Source: Paroedura picta (Eukaryota; Chordata; Lepidosauria; Squamata; Gekkonidae). Taken from it: DNA of 64,000 nt. Within the stretch, counting starts at the first letter, position 1. Every line of letters starts with the position of its first letter. Shown piece by piece: positions 21,697-33,915 of this stretch. The notes beneath the pieces are model-generated. The model saw nothing but the letters and a program-made list of their open reading frames with translations, was not told the origin of the DNA and searched no databases. Location: contig NC_135377.1 of assembly GCF_049243985.1 (NCBI RefSeq), positions 33,123,255-33,187,254 on the forward strand, read 5' to 3'. The translations under genes and the position numbers were made by a program.

Positions 21697-23009
21697 CTTA
21701 AGCAAGCGAGAAAAGAAGGAGAATGCTGTCAGTAGACAGTTACTGGAGCCAGAGGAACACTTCTTTCCTGAGCAAAAGGTTGATATGACTCTGGCGAACT
21801 CAGATTCCCAGTCAAAAATTTTCTTTAGGGTAGATTTTGCATGTACAATTCTACATTTTTTGCACTGAAGTCCCCCGTTCCGTTTGTGAATTCTGTAGTT
21901 GCATGCTTTGGATTAAAAATGCAGCTTTGCTGAACTTTAGGGGATACCTTAATATTATTTTTTATGAGAACTATATCAAATGTTTTTCAGTACTCTGCTG
22001 TGAAAACAGAAAAAAAAACGGTGTTAATTAAAATTATATAGATTATTTCATGAAACACTATATATTTAAATCTTAAAAGTTATATTGTAGATGACGTACT
22101 GATTTTTCTCTATAATTATGACTGCAATTATGTGTTTCTTTAATATCACACAAGCTGAGATATTGATGATTTCATCCCCAAACCACAGCACATATGGGCA
22201 TGAACACAAACAGCATGATTCTGTGGGCGTTTGCTTGGTTGAAATTCCCACTTTTCTGGCTGGGGGATTACTTTCAAGAAACTATGCCAGGGTTACAGTC
22301 CTGGTACATATGCATAGTTCATTGCTCTTTATACAGGAGAGTTTACAGTGGAATAAATGTAGCTAGGATTGGTTCTGGGGGAGGGGGGGTCATAAATATT
22401 TTTGGCCTCCTATATATAGGTCCCTAACAGCCAGCTTTCAAAAACTGGGTTGTGGTTTAAGGTAATGTTGAGGATTCCTGTGTGAAGTTGTAGAAATGAA
22501 TGTCTAAATAAAACAATGTGAGAGAAAGAAGTGCAAAGGGAAGTGGAAAACCTTTGGATACAAGTATAACACGTTTTCCGTCAAAATCAGAACCTGCCTC
22601 TCCAAAATGAGTAGGATGTGTAAATGATCTGGATAGGAAAAAGACTCTTAAAGGAAAGAACCTTTTTGCTCAGACAGTTTCTTTTTAGCCTGTAACATGG
22701 TTTTGTTTTCACATAACACATAAACACAAAGTCACTCTCCTTACATTTCTATCTAAATGCAAGAATCTGTTCATATGTCTTGAACTAAGTGGATTGCTCA
22801 TTATAACCAGGGTATGACTGCACGACTCATGTGCAGAAATTAATATAGGGTTTAGATATGCTGCATTCTGATAACATCAATTTTATTAAAAAGAGGAGGA
22901 GGGGCCATGAAGATGATTTAACCCTACTGGGGTGCATAGGTGTGCTTCTGTGGTGCTTCTTGTAGCAGATGGGAGCTATCTCAGGCTGGGAGGCTGAAGT
23001 CCTTGCAAG
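21697..23009. other. DNAJC5B intron 1 start, no recognised feature
   Basis: AT-rich, with short open frames on both strands and no homology. Confidence 0.4.
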
Positions 23010-23096
23010 CAGGGGTAAGTCAACGTGTGGTCCTCCAGATGTTCATGGATGTTCACGTTCATGAACATCTGGAGGACCACAGGTTGACTACCCCTG
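23010..23096. mobile_element. Palindromic hAT MITE ('caggggtagtcaac' family)
   Basis: Near-complete palindrome with ends CAGGGGTAAGTCAACGTGTG and its complement. Flanks CTTGCAAG (23002-23009) and CTTACAAG (23097-23104) form an 8-bp duplication with one mismatch. Sister copies are at 47347 and 58050. Confidence 0.9.
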
Positions 23097-23332
23097 CTTA
23101 CAAGGACTATGGATTTATTACACCCATGATCTAAGAAGGTTTGATGCAGGTGGGCTGATTATCTGGAGTGGGAGAAGATCCTTGGAGCGGTGTATAACTT
23201 TGCCTCTCATCGTTTAGGTGAAGCAGGAGTGAGCCAGTCCTCCGGGCCTTTTCTGTTATCTGCACAGTTTGGATTTCTGCCAAAGTATATGCTTCATTAG
23301 TCATCCACACTCAACTGCATTAGTTAGAAGGT

Positions 23333-23820
23333 ATGTGCTACTTCATATTGGCTCTCTTCAGTTTTCACAAAACTCACAAGAGACACCTTATGAACTCAAA
23401 GACTTCCATATGCAGCACTTGTGGCCATAGCGTGATGGATCCATACCCATCAATTGTGTTATTTCATATCTATGCAAAGCCATCGGGAGAGGTTGTCAGA
23501 AGGTATGGGCTGCAATGGCATCCATATGTGGCTGATACCCATCTCTACCTGTCTTTTTCACCCGATTCCAAGGATGTTGGTGTTCTGAACCAGTGCGGAG
23601 AGACAGTAACAGGCTGGATGAGGATGAACATGCTGGAGCCTAATCCTGATATGAGGTTCTATGGGACAAAAAAAGACAGACCAGAGACTTCAGAACTCCC
23701 TGTCTAAGACAGGGTATACTTTCCTTGAAAAGCCAGGTTCACTGCTTGGAAGTGCTGCTTGACACAGTATTCACCTTAGAAACCAGGAAGCTTTTGTGGC
23801 TCAGATTGTGTTTGTCCAGA
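23333..23820 (+). repeat. L2-like LINE reverse-transcriptase fragment
   Basis: The translation contains PSIVLFHIYAKPSGEVVRRY, then HPYVADTHLYLSF, a degraded form of the Y-A-D-D active-site block, then LNQCGETVTGWMRMNMLEPN. The YADD motif has become YVAD, so the enzyme would be dead. LINE sequence continues, partly in another frame, to about 23820, where a truncated TIR element begins. Confidence 0.8.
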
Positions 23821-24606
23821 TTTTTTGTAGCGCTTTCAGGGAAATCCCCAAAAGTGGATTCACCCTCCGGAAAGCGATACACTCCTGCAACCAATCTGCA
23901 ACACTAGCGAAAAAGACCTGTGCGTTAACACTGTTGCGGTTTCTACAAAGTCCCTCCCCCTGGCTCTCTCCTCTGATTTTCTGGCGAAGCGATCGCCATT
24001 TTTTTTTTCTCCGAGCGAGCGGGGATAAACGCACCAGCGAGCCTCTTTCTGTTTAGAGGCTTCCCCGGCTTCAGTCCCTCCCCAGAGTCACTAAGCACAA
24101 ACAACACTTTGGACACAAACAACAGAGAAGCCCGTTTGCTGATGTATTTCCCCTTTATTTTTTACACTTTTTTCGGCTGAAAATCGGGCCCGTGAGGGGG
24201 GGGGGATTTTTTTTTTCACTCAGAGGGAGCGTGGCAACGATCAAACGACAGCTCAAACACACCGGCAGCTGGATGGGTCTCTCCGTTGCAACGAATCAAC
24301 ACAGATTTGTTGCAATGGGTGTGTGTGTTTTTTTTTTTTAAACTTTCTTAAAGGGAAAGGGGCTGTTTGGGAGCATGCTAACGGCTGCCCATTGGCTGCT
24401 TGACGGCCAGGGGCGGGATGAGCTTGGCAATAGCGCTTCCTTTCTAGCGATTTTTGCCAAGACCGGAAGCCTGTGGGAAACGCTACAAAACGCAACTGGA
24501 TTCCACTACAAAGGCAGGTATGCATAACAACGAATTCCACTATTTTAAATGGCGATTTTTCATTCAGCAACCAATTTGCTACAAAGATCCCGGTGCGGAA
24601 AGCCCC
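23818..24606. mobile_element. TIR element family A, copy 1 (5' truncated)
   Basis: This copy matches the complete one at 45865-46759 from its position of about 45988 onward, at roughly nine bases in ten by eye. Its right end GTGCGGAAAGCCCC is followed by TTA. The first 120 bp or so are missing at the junction with the LINE. Shared open frames reflect DNA similarity. I see no transposase. Confidence 0.75.
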
Positions 24607-25164
24607 TTAATTTAGACCCACCCTTCTGTCACTACTGTCGCAACAGATTAAGTTGAACTGTGGGAAGGAAGCATCAACCTCCGAAGCAGCACAGGCTTGA
24701 AAATATATTTCCATAAGAATTATACACAGAGAAATGGATAGAAAGTACTGAAGACCCTTTAATGTTAGAATGCATGCAATAATCAGCACCTTTTACTACT
24801 TTTATAAAACTACACCTGTTTCCAAGGGTTGTTTCTTCAAAACACCACTAGGGAAAGGGTCAAAAGAAACATGAAGCGTATGCTGGTGTTAAGACTCTGT
24901 GTGTGAAGCACCTGTGGCACACAGATAATTGCACCCCCACTAAGGAAACAATTACCCCTCCCCCTCAATTTTCCCTCAGAGATATTTACACTCTGTTGAG
25001 AAGACCAGTTTGCTTTTGAGCAAGACTCTTTTTATATCAGGTAATTAGCAGGTGCCCTCTAGTGGCAATAGAAATCATTGGAACATTGTTTCTTGCGGGG
25101 TTTCTCAAAAGAAAGGCAAGGGAAAGGTCCCAGTCTTTCTTGCTTACATTTCATTTCGCCCTCC

Positions 25165-25350
25165 TCCAGAGACCTCATAGTGGCATATTGCTCCCCACTC
25201 CCCAGTGTATCCTCACAATCACTTTGTGAGTTAAAGAATCCAAGAGAAAGCAAGTGGCTCAAGATCACCCATGGAAATGCCAGAATAAGGATTTGAAACC
25301 AGACCTTTCCAGTCCTAGACGCCTGACCAGCTCTCTAGTAATCGAGAAAC
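25165..25350 (-). repeat. tRNA-derived SINE, antisense
   Basis: CCTCACAATCACTTTGTGAG, GGCTCAAGATCACCCATGGA and AGAAACCACACTGGCTC are the SINE core and head in reverse. Confidence 0.7.
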
Positions 25351-25689
25351 CACACTGGCTCCTCTTAAGTAGAGCTACACTTTTCTAATCTCTCTGACTT
25401 CAATTGCACTGTATTCAGCACTGAAATGGGAAGAGTATCTCTTGATGCTCACTCTCATAAAAGATTTACATCTAGTACACGAGTCAGTACTAGACAAAAT
25501 TGAATAAATTAAATTGTATTCAACTGAACATTCATTATTATTGCTGCTATTTACATATACTGCACATCAGTGTTCATGTACAGAATGTTATGGTATTATC
25601 ACTGAGCATCATTTTTTATTTTTAAAAACTCCCAAGGGTGAAGACATAGCCCCCCTCTCACACATACACACATCTCTTCCATGTACATT

Positions 25690-25857
25690 GGCAGAAGGAG
25701 TCATTGGATGACTGCTCAACAACCAACAATGGGCAGTAATATTAGACAGGCTGTTTGGAAAAGGTATGAAATGACAACAAACGTTCAGAAAACCCCCAAA
25801 ACAACCATCCAAAAACAAGACTTGAACAATGTAGAGATTTTCTTGGCCTTAGTCTAG
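25690..25857 (+). repeat. Left copy of a divergent direct repeat
   Basis: The block ending GAGATTTTCTTGGCCTTAGT recurs at 26783-26938 about 1.1 kb away. Identity is clear in the last 30 bases and patchy before. It is of unknown class. The Sauria SINE inserted at its right edge. Confidence 0.55.
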
Positions 25858-25864
25858 AAACATA

Positions 25865-26078
25865 GAGCCTCTTGTGGCGCAGAGCAGTAAGGCAGCTGGC
25901 TCAAGGTTGACTCAGCCTTCCATCCTTCCGAGGTCGGTAAAATGAGTACCCAGCAATGACTGGGGAAGGCACTAGCAAACCACCCTGTATTGAGTCTGCC
26001 ATGAAAACGCTAGAGGGCGTCACCCCAAGGGTCAGACATGACTCGGTGCTTGCACAGGGGATAACTTTACCTTTGCCG
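25865..26078 (+). mobile_element. Sauria SINE with perfect 16-bp target-site duplication
   Basis: The head GAGCCTCTTGTGGCGCAGAG, middle AGGTCGGTAAAATGAGTACC and tail GGATAACTTTACCTTTGCC are diagnostic of the Sauria SINE, which is mobilised by Bov-B-type LINEs. TTAGTCTAGAAACATA lies at both 25849-25864 and 26079-26094. Compared with the consensus I recall, about 50 bp holding the B-box region are missing near 25895, so this copy could not be a Pol III master. A perfect duplication suggests a fairly recent insertion. Confidence 0.93.
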
Positions 26079-26112
26079 TTAGTCTAGAAACATACCACCC
26101 TAACCTTGCAAA

Positions 26113-26600
26113 GTGCAGTATGTCAGCTGTGGTCCCCTACCTTTACACCACAAGGGCCAAGACATCCCTGCTGCTTCTCCTGCTTTTAATGCTAAGCCTG
26201 TAGCCCAGCTGCTCTATGGAATTCCTGTTTGGATGAGCACTTTTGAAGCATTATTCCTAAGTCATATCCTGGGCATTCCAATTGGTGCTGAATATGCAGT
26301 CGGGTTCCTGGACATTGATCTGTGTGAGTTCTGGCTGTGTACCCATTTTTTATCAGAATATCCTAGTTACGTATATCCTGAATACTTACTCAGGAATTGG
26401 TGGTATCAAATTTTAAGGAAAATGAAATCAATGGAGTACCTCTTGATTTGATCGCTATAAGTCTTCTCCTTGCTGTGCCAGAGGTTAATGGATATTGACA
26501 GGAAGACCTTGGCCTTAGTTATTACCCTGACTATGGGACTTGGGCTGCATATTTCTCCCATCTCAGAACTCCTCAAATCCGCTGAGCCTTCGTGCCAGGT
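26113..26600 (+). repeat. LINE ORF2 C-terminal remnant
   Basis: The frame at 26113-26451 reads AFNAKPVAQLLYGIPVWMST and then FLSHILGIPIGAEYAV, matching the post-RT region of reptile LINE ORF2 proteins. Decay is heavy. Confidence 0.65.
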
Positions 26601-26604
26601 AGGT

Positions 26605-26782
26605 TTGACCAGTCATAGTTCTCTTAGAATTGTTCTTACCGAGCAGTTCTCATAAAGCTCTCTCAGCTCCACTTACCTCACAAGGTGTCTGTTGTGGGGG
26701 AGAAAGGGAAAGCTACTTTGAGACTCCTCTGGGTAGTGAAAAGCAGGGTATTCTTTTTTAAAAAGCTCTTCTTTTAATACTA
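26605..26782 (+). repeat. tRNA-derived SINE, 5' truncated
   Basis: GACCAGTCATAGTTCTCTTA, CACTTACCTCACAAGGTGTC and CTTTGAGACTCCTCTGGGTA give the SINE 3' half. Confidence 0.75.
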
Positions 26783-26938
26783 GCAGGAGTTCAACCTTGA
26801 TGTCTGCTTAACCATCAACAATTGACAGTGATATTATAGGTGATTTTTTTTAAAGCATGAAACAGCAAATACGTGACCTTTCTTTGTTCAAAGAAAAAGG
26901 AACATTGCAGAGATTTTCTTGGCCTTAGTGTAGAACAG
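26783..26938 (+). repeat. Right copy of a divergent direct repeat
   Basis: Counterpart of 25690-25857, ending GAGATTTTCTTGGCCTTAGT. Confidence 0.55.
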
Positions 26939-27080
26939 CCTTTCTCAAATTGTTTACCACTGAGAAACCCCTGAAACGGTCTTTAGGATTTGAGAAACCC
27001 CAGAAGTGCTATGATTATGCAGAATATGGTTGGGAAGTAAAGATGTGTACGTGCCTACTCAGGGCCCATCCCCTTCCTGG
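26937..27080 (-). repeat. Fragment of the 'cagcctttctcaa' hAT MITE
   Basis: ACAGCCTTTCTCAAATTGTT and ACCACTGAGAAACCCCTGAA match the end of the element at 58955-59265 in reverse orientation. Confidence 0.65.
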
Positions 27081-27201
27081 CCTATTGCCTAGTCTAGTAA
27101 CTTAAGCAAAGCTGCCATCTCAAATCTACTGCCATTTGTAGGTGGCAGACTTGCAAGGGCACGGAAAAAGGGAGTGTGGAAGTCAGCTTCTGGAGAAACT
27201 T

Positions 27202-28062
27202 GGGGCCATTCCGCACAACTTAAATGTAGTTGAAGTCTTACCTTATGTAAATGCTACTAATTTAACGTTCCACATGATGTCACAAACAAACTGCAGAACT
27301 CCCGCCAAACTCCAGCAATAATCAGAATTTTATAGCGCTTAAGGAGAAATCCAGAAAAGTGGATTCCCCCTGAAAAAAATGCTACACTTCTGAGAACAAG
27401 CCGCAACACATCAGCGAAAGATATGTGCATTCTCAAAATAGCGGTAGAAAGAATGTCCCTCCTTACCTCTCGCCGGAGAAGCAATCGCCATTTTTTCCCC
27501 CTTAAACCGGCAAAAGAAACAAATAAGTGAGGCTGAATTCCCTCCACAGAAACGCTTAACAGTAAAAGAAAGCTCCCTTCTGCAATTGTCTTTAAAGTTT
27601 CCGAGCACAATACAGACCCCTGTTCAACACTGCCCGTAATTTTGGCCACAAACTGTGCCCATCGGGGGGGGGGATTTTTTTTTTACTTGAACAGCATGTA
27701 AACGATTAAGCGCCAGCTCCTACGCCAGTGAAAAAGGTCTTTCTGAGACAATGAATGAAGAAATATTTGTTGCTGCTGGTGTTTTGGGGTTTTTAAAAAA
27801 CAGTTTTTAAAGGAAAAGGGGCTTTCCGGGAGCACAAACACAACAGTTCATTGGCTGTTCTGTTTGATTGATGGCCAGGGGTGGGAAGAAGCACGGAAAA
27901 ATATCGGCTTCTTTGTTGCGATTCCAGTGAGACCGGAAACCTGTGGGGAATGAATAGACCGCTACTGGGACTTCAATATTCCACTAGAATTGAAGGTATG
28001 CGGAATGACAAAATTCCACTATTAAATATAGCATTTCTGCATACTGCAAACATTTAGTTGGT
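27202..28062. mobile_element. TIR element family A, divergent copy 2
   Basis: It starts GGGGCCATTCCGCACAACTT and follows the order of the 45865 copy throughout (TATAGCGCTTAAGGAGAAAT, GAAGCAATCGCCATTTTTTC, ATTCCACTATTAAATA), but with many differences. About 25 bp of the right end cannot be recognised. It is older than the other two copies or a different subfamily. Confidence 0.65.
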
Positions 28063-28754
28063 ATTCTCTTTCTTTGCAATGAGCAGGTCTCTCCACCTGC
28101 ACCATCTACTGAAATCTTAGATGTCATGGAGAACAACTTTGAAAGACTGGCCATTTGTCCATGATTAGCATAAGTAAGATACATTACGCAAAACAGAAAA
28201 AAAATTCAAAATAAATCAAGTTTTAAAAGATAAATGAAATATGACAAATCTGCACTATTTATCAAAGTAACATTGACTTCCCTTGGTGAAGTACCTGATT
28301 TTGAGTGCTTAGAATACAGCGAGCCTGCCATTGCTCTAAGGACCATCAAATTTAAATAAATATGACTGAAGAGCTTGAAGACTAGCAGGATACTTTAGGA
28401 GAGGATGATACCTTGACACTTTTCTGTCCAGGGTCTGTTGATCTCCTATTTTACTCTCTGAGGCCATCTACAATCCTAAAGACTTGGAATTATATTTCAG
28501 TTAAAGAGACCCCCCCGCTATATCTGTATTTAGAATTAGAGCATTATGTATTTCTTTAGTACATTCTGATAACTTGGTGCAACCATTTAGGAAACTGGTT
28601 GATTGTGGAGATCAACCATACCAATTTCTCTGAGGTACATTTATAGGCTGAGAGGCAACTAGAAGTTATGTTCAATGCTATTAGGTTCCTGGGAAGCTTC
28701 TATTCCTTTCAATGATGCTTGCAAAGGACAATAACTTGAAACAGAGTCTGCCAA
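28063..28754. other. DNAJC5B intron 1, no recognised feature
   Basis: No exon or clear repeat. Confidence 0.35.
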
Positions 28755-29104
28755 CAGGGTGCCCAGGAGTGCCATAGTGCCCACCAACATCTTTCTTGGT
28801 GTCCACCATGAGCTTCTAGAAAGTAGTTGGGGCTGCTGCCCAACAGGGCTTCAGATTGGTCACTAAAGATCTGATTGGCTATGCAGATTAAAATAACATT
28901 GCTCCAGTGGCAGCTGCCATGACAGTATTCATTTCATTCTCTTTTCCAGTGTACTTTTAAAAAAATTTCCTTTCTTCCCCCCTGCTCTCAAGCTCCCTCT
29001 CTGTATGTGGCACTGCTTTCTGCACCAGCCATTTTGTGGATGTAACTTCCATCCCCCATCATAATTCCAAAGTGCCCCAGGCTCGAGAAAGTTTGAGGAC
29101 CCCT
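28755..29104. mobile_element. MITE family with 'ttgaggacccctg' end, copy 1
   Basis: It contains GATTGGCTATGCAGATTAAA, CTTTTCCAGTGTACTTTT and CAGCCATTTTGTGGATGTAA, and ends GTTTGAGGACCCCTG. The same blocks in the same order occur at 41320-41697. The CAGGGG-like end points to hAT. Confidence 0.65.
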
Positions 29105-31169
29105 GACTTGAACGAGTGGAAATCTGACAGTTCATGCAAGTTAAATTGATATGAGTTGGTAGACAATCGGTAACAACTTTGGTAGGAAAAAAACCCAGAC
29201 ACTTATGACATTTACATACCATAGCTGTTGTCATTCTGGCAAAGAACAAGCTAACTAATAGCAACAGGAAATTTGAAGTCAGGTACTGTAGGATTATGAT
29301 ACAGCATTGTGAACTAGTTAGTTCAGCAGCAGGACTGGAGCTTCATGAAACTAATTAACACAAGGGAAAGGATCAATTTAAAAATGCAAGAGGATGACTC
29401 ATCATTTTTGTCTTGAAAGTATTTACAACCATTCCATTAAGTGTGAATCCCTCTGATATTTCCACTTTATTCAGAAGCAGCCTCTGTTTTTACCTGTAAT
29501 TGCTAATAAGGATGGATAAAGCACCCCTGTCAGTTTTACCATAGATTTCTATGTAAATCATCACTATTCATGTACGATGCAAAATGAAATCCACTTTACT
29601 TTGCCTTGTTCCATGACAACTCTCCCCTTCTGGGATTAGAGCATTTTAATCCCAACATAATGGAAATCAACACCAAGATAAACAAGCAGGGGGGGTCTGC
29701 AGGAAGCGATGAAGTTCAGTGGCAACTTTACATTTAATTCTCTGAAGAAACGGCAAGAATATATTCAAAACTGCTGTAATTTAATTTTCTTTTTAGAAAG
29801 TTAGCAACCCCTCCCTACACCAACAATGTTTTACAACACATTTGAAAAACTATAAACCGCACAGGGAGACAGGCAGTGACTCTATCAAAATGCCACCAGT
29901 ATGTGTTTGATACCGGGATGTAACATTTGTGTCACAGATTAGAGGGGAAAGATTACTTAAAAACAAACTACCAGCACTCACACTTATTGCCTGTGGTGGA
30001 TCCTGCTTAAGGGTCCCACCCTAGAAAAGCGAGAATAAAAAAGATGCACATACTTTGCTCCTGTGAAACAAGAAATGAGAAATACGAGACAAGTGACTGG
30101 CTACCAAATGCAGGCAAAATGTATAGAGAAAACTCTGCCTAACTGCCAGTTGCCTTGGGACTACAGAGGTGAGAAGGACCCGTGATCTTTGCTACGGATG
30201 GTCTTAGCCATGGGGTAACCAGGGAAACTGCTCCCAGCCCTGCATGGGAGGGGGCAATGGCAGAGCTGTCCTGATTGCATCTGTACCAAAGCCACTGCTG
30301 GGCTTTCTGCTGCTGCTACTGCAGACAAAGATGGTGACTAGCAATCACTTGTAGGGGATTGTGAGGGACACCCCCAGTGACCTCCAATGCTGCAACTTCA
30401 GAAGCGATGACAGTAAGGGATGCAGCTTCTCCCCCTTGCATCATTGCCTCTGAAGTTGTAGTGCTGGTAGTGTCATTCAGGCAGCTGCTAAAAGGACAGT
30501 CACTATCCCCCCCCCCCAATTGCCCTACAGCCAGTTCTTGACCTCAAGCCACTTCTGTTATGGCTCCACAGGTGATGATGGTGTGGGATGTTTCAGCCCT
30601 CACTGTCATTGCCTCTGGAGTCACGTTGGCAGCTTCAAAGCAATGACCAGCAATCAGCTGTGGGGAGGGGATGTTGCCTTGATAGGTACCTTATCAACTA
30701 CATCCAGTGACACTGGAGTCCAATACCTGATTTTTTGCCCAGGACCCCAGAATCACTAAAACCATCCTGATGACCAGAGGGTCAAGTGCTGCTGCTGAAT
30801 AGGGTTGGTATTGTATTTTATTTATTGCCTTTAAGCCACTTTGAGGAAAATATGGTCAAATAGTGAAGTACATATCTTCAGAATAAACATAATGTTCTGC
30901 ACAAAACATGTAATTGGTTACATTACATTAAAGAAAATAGTAACAGAATTCCCGATGCCTTTGTTCTCTCTGATGAAGTTTTTCAGCACCCATTTGTCTA
31001 TTTGTTTTGGAGAAAAAAGAGTAGGATAGATTCTTCATCACAAAATATATGTCTCAGAAATGTACATGGAAAGTGAGCATTGCTAAATTTACATAAACAA
31101 TGTGAGTCTTTCCATAGCCATCTCCTTGCAATCAATGCTAATTCAGACACAATACAAAACCACCTCTGA
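29105..31169. other. DNAJC5B intron 1, mostly unrecognised
   Basis: Around 30390-30625 a module of about 20 bp (ACTGTCATTGCCTCTGGAG and relatives) occurs three times in mixed orientation. A C9 run lies near 30510. No exon seen. Confidence 0.35.
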
Positions 31170-31242
31170 ACATCTTTTGCCGTGAAAATCCTACAGGGTC
31201 ACCATAAATCGACTGTAAGTTGAGAAGAAGAAGAAGAAGACT
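31170..31242 (+). repeat. SINE 3' tail with GAA microsatellite
   Basis: TCCTACAGGGTCACCATAAA, TCGACTGTAAGTTGA and a (GAA)n run, the 3' end of a common squamate SINE. Confidence 0.6.
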
Positions 31243-33279
31243 TAAAACATAATTGATCTTCCAAACCTGTACCCTCACACTCTCCATGGTAACTCAAACC
31301 AGGTTCTGAAGATTATTTTAAACTACAATTAGTTGTAACTATGGCTTTGTGTTACATACAAACATAGCTTAATTCTAGTTTGCATCTCACTGATGTTTTG
31401 CATCTAGCCTGTGGCATAGTTTCCTGGCAAGAACGGCTCAAAGATTAGATCACTCTTGCTTTCAGCAAGCACTTTACCAGTGCCAAGCTTCTCCCTATCT
31501 TTGGTTCTATGTGCCCACCTTGCACCAGACTTCTCTTCTCATTTTGTCTCACTTCCACTCACTTAAAGACACAACTATGTGGCAAGCTCCTCCCATTCAT
31601 CTGTAAGGGAGACATTGATTGCCTGCGCTCTAGAAACAAAGCAGTCTCAGGGGAATCAGGTGGGTCTTCTGTTGGTCTGGAGAGACTGGTAGTGAAGCTT
31701 TGGGCTATGTGGCAAGCAGGTGGTGTTTGCATGGAGACAGAAACGTTCTGGGATATATGAATAGGACTGGTGGCAGGGAGCTGGGGAATGCAATATCTGT
31801 TAAAAGCACCTTGTAGGCCTTAAAGCAGAAAATAAAAGAGACTTGGGACGGTGTTTGGTTAAGTTTTCCTGTGGGATTTCTGCTGACATTGACCATAGAA
31901 GTTTATTTTCCTGATTTTTGGTACAGGGAAACCTTGCTTCTTCCTTGGTTAGCATCTGAGTAGTGGATGGGGGCATAGCAGTTAATTGACAGTCTGAGAT
32001 TGGCTAAAGATTCCCAGCCTGGGAGAAGCTTTGCTGCCCTCTGATTTCTCCGCTGACTTCCCTTTCTGATGGGGACCATCACAGACAAAAAGCCATGCAG
32101 GTCAACAGCTGCCATGAGACAGGAAATCGGAAGAGATTTCCCTTCCCTCTTCTGTCAGAGGAATATCTGTAGGATATGACTCATAATATTTATAGGAACT
32201 TGACTCAGATTTCTCACCTCTTCAAAACTGTCTTTTCTTTATCTGCTTAACATATTTTTGTTTGTCGAGAAAAACTTCTTAAAAACAAGTGGGCAGCATA
32301 TTTTAAAATCACCAAAACCAGATGCAGCCTATATGGGACATGCAGTTTCCTTTCTCCTAACCCTCCCACATGATATTCCTGTTTGCTTTCTCTACATCCT
32401 GATCTCAATTTTGGTTTCCCCCCCCCTACTTCTATGGATTTCTTGTCTTTGTTTCCATGGGGGTGTGATGGAAGGGAGGAACTTTGATCCTCAAAGGATA
32501 GCCGAGGAGCTCCACCATAAAAAGATTACGTAATACTGCTTATAGAATGATGAAAATGCACCCTGCATCTGGGGTCACTCTATCTTTGACCTATAAAACA
32601 GGTTTTCCCCTCTAAGGCTATGATTGCCTTAGAGAAAACTTGGACCTCTCTAGACAGTAAGATAAACCTATATTTTAGCTTTAGCAATATAGATTACGCA
32701 AGAACAAGACTGTTCTCCAGGTATCAGCTGGCTGGCTGTGCCCTGTGCACTTTCTGCTCCAGGCTCCCTCCTCCAGTCCACAGAGGCCAGCTGGTGGGGA
32801 TGGCTAGAGAGGCCTGGAGCAAAAGGCATACATGATGGGCTTTCTATTTCAAACTGGCTGCTGCTAAGGTCATAATGCACAAGATCTTCTCTCCCCCACC
32901 CCCCTTTGAGTAGAGATGTTTGCACAGGTGCAGATTTCTTTTTGTTGCAAACCTTGGGGTTCTCTTGGGTTTGAAAAAATATCCACCCTATTAATATATT
33001 ACCTCATATTGTTTTGATTATTTGATGTGCACTCTGGGGCCCTATTAAATTTATAGGTTGCTTTTTTATAGGGGCATCGCCACTTACTTTTGGGTATTTT
33101 ACATTAGGACCTTAGAATGACTGGAACATGTTAGAACTTAGAATGGATGATAAATGAAAAATAATTTTATGAAGGAAGGAGTTGTGGCAAGCTGATTACA
33201 TGGTCATCGCTTTCATATTTGTAAAGACAGATGGAAAGAAAAGAATGGGAATTGATGGTTATTATTTATATTATTTTAT
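31243..33279. other. DNAJC5B intron 1, no recognised feature
   Basis: Short open frames only. Nothing that resembles an exon or a definable repeat. Confidence 0.35.
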
Positions 33280-33515
33280 TGTTCCATCCATCCATCATAT
33301 TTGTAGGCTGCTGCTTCTGGACCTGCTGTCTTGCAATGGCTACCAACAATAAAATATACAATAAAAGAAAACCATACTCAAATACAAACCACATAAACCT
33401 CCATACCACTAGACCCCCCCCCCCTAATCTTCCAGGTCTGCCAAGTCCTTAGAGATGATGTTATAGATAAAAGACCCCCGAGGAGGGACAAGATCTTGAG
33501 GTCAGCCTGACCTCA
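33280..33515 (-). repeat. LINE 3' end, antisense
   Basis: TTTGTAGGCTGCTGCTTCTG, AACAATAAAATATACAATAA and TCTGCCAAGTCCTTAGAGAT match the start of the antisense LINE at 17660. Confidence 0.65.
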
Positions 33516-33915
33516 ACAAAAATTAAAATAAATGAAAACTTTATCACCACCTCTCCCTTTCCCCAAAAAACAGGGCAGGCAATCAAAAGGGGTAATGCAC
33601 AGATTAGTATCAAAAATATAGGATAGTTCATGAATGACTATGTAGGATGTGATTACTTGGTGATCCTCATTTGTCCTCTCCCCCCCCACCCCTTTGTAAA
33701 AGTGTTCCAAGAAGAGTAGTACAGAAATTGCTAATGGTTAGGAAAATAACTTTGTCTCTGCTGTTCATATGAGGCCCAGAAATGCTATTAGTAAATGTTT
33801 CCTATAGTTTTATTATAAACCTCTGAAAGACATGAGATACCTTCCCTCCTTAAAAAATTGGTTGGTAGTATCCTGGACCTCAGTTTGAGAAATATTTTAG
33901 AACCTGCATAAATAC

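Noticed and set aside
23333-23707. A 124-codon frame as a host gene
   Set aside because: It matches LINE reverse-transcriptase motifs with a broken YADD block.
26113-26451. A 112-codon frame as a membrane protein gene
   Set aside because: AFNAKPVAQLLYGIPVW and following residues are those of a LINE ORF2 C-terminus.
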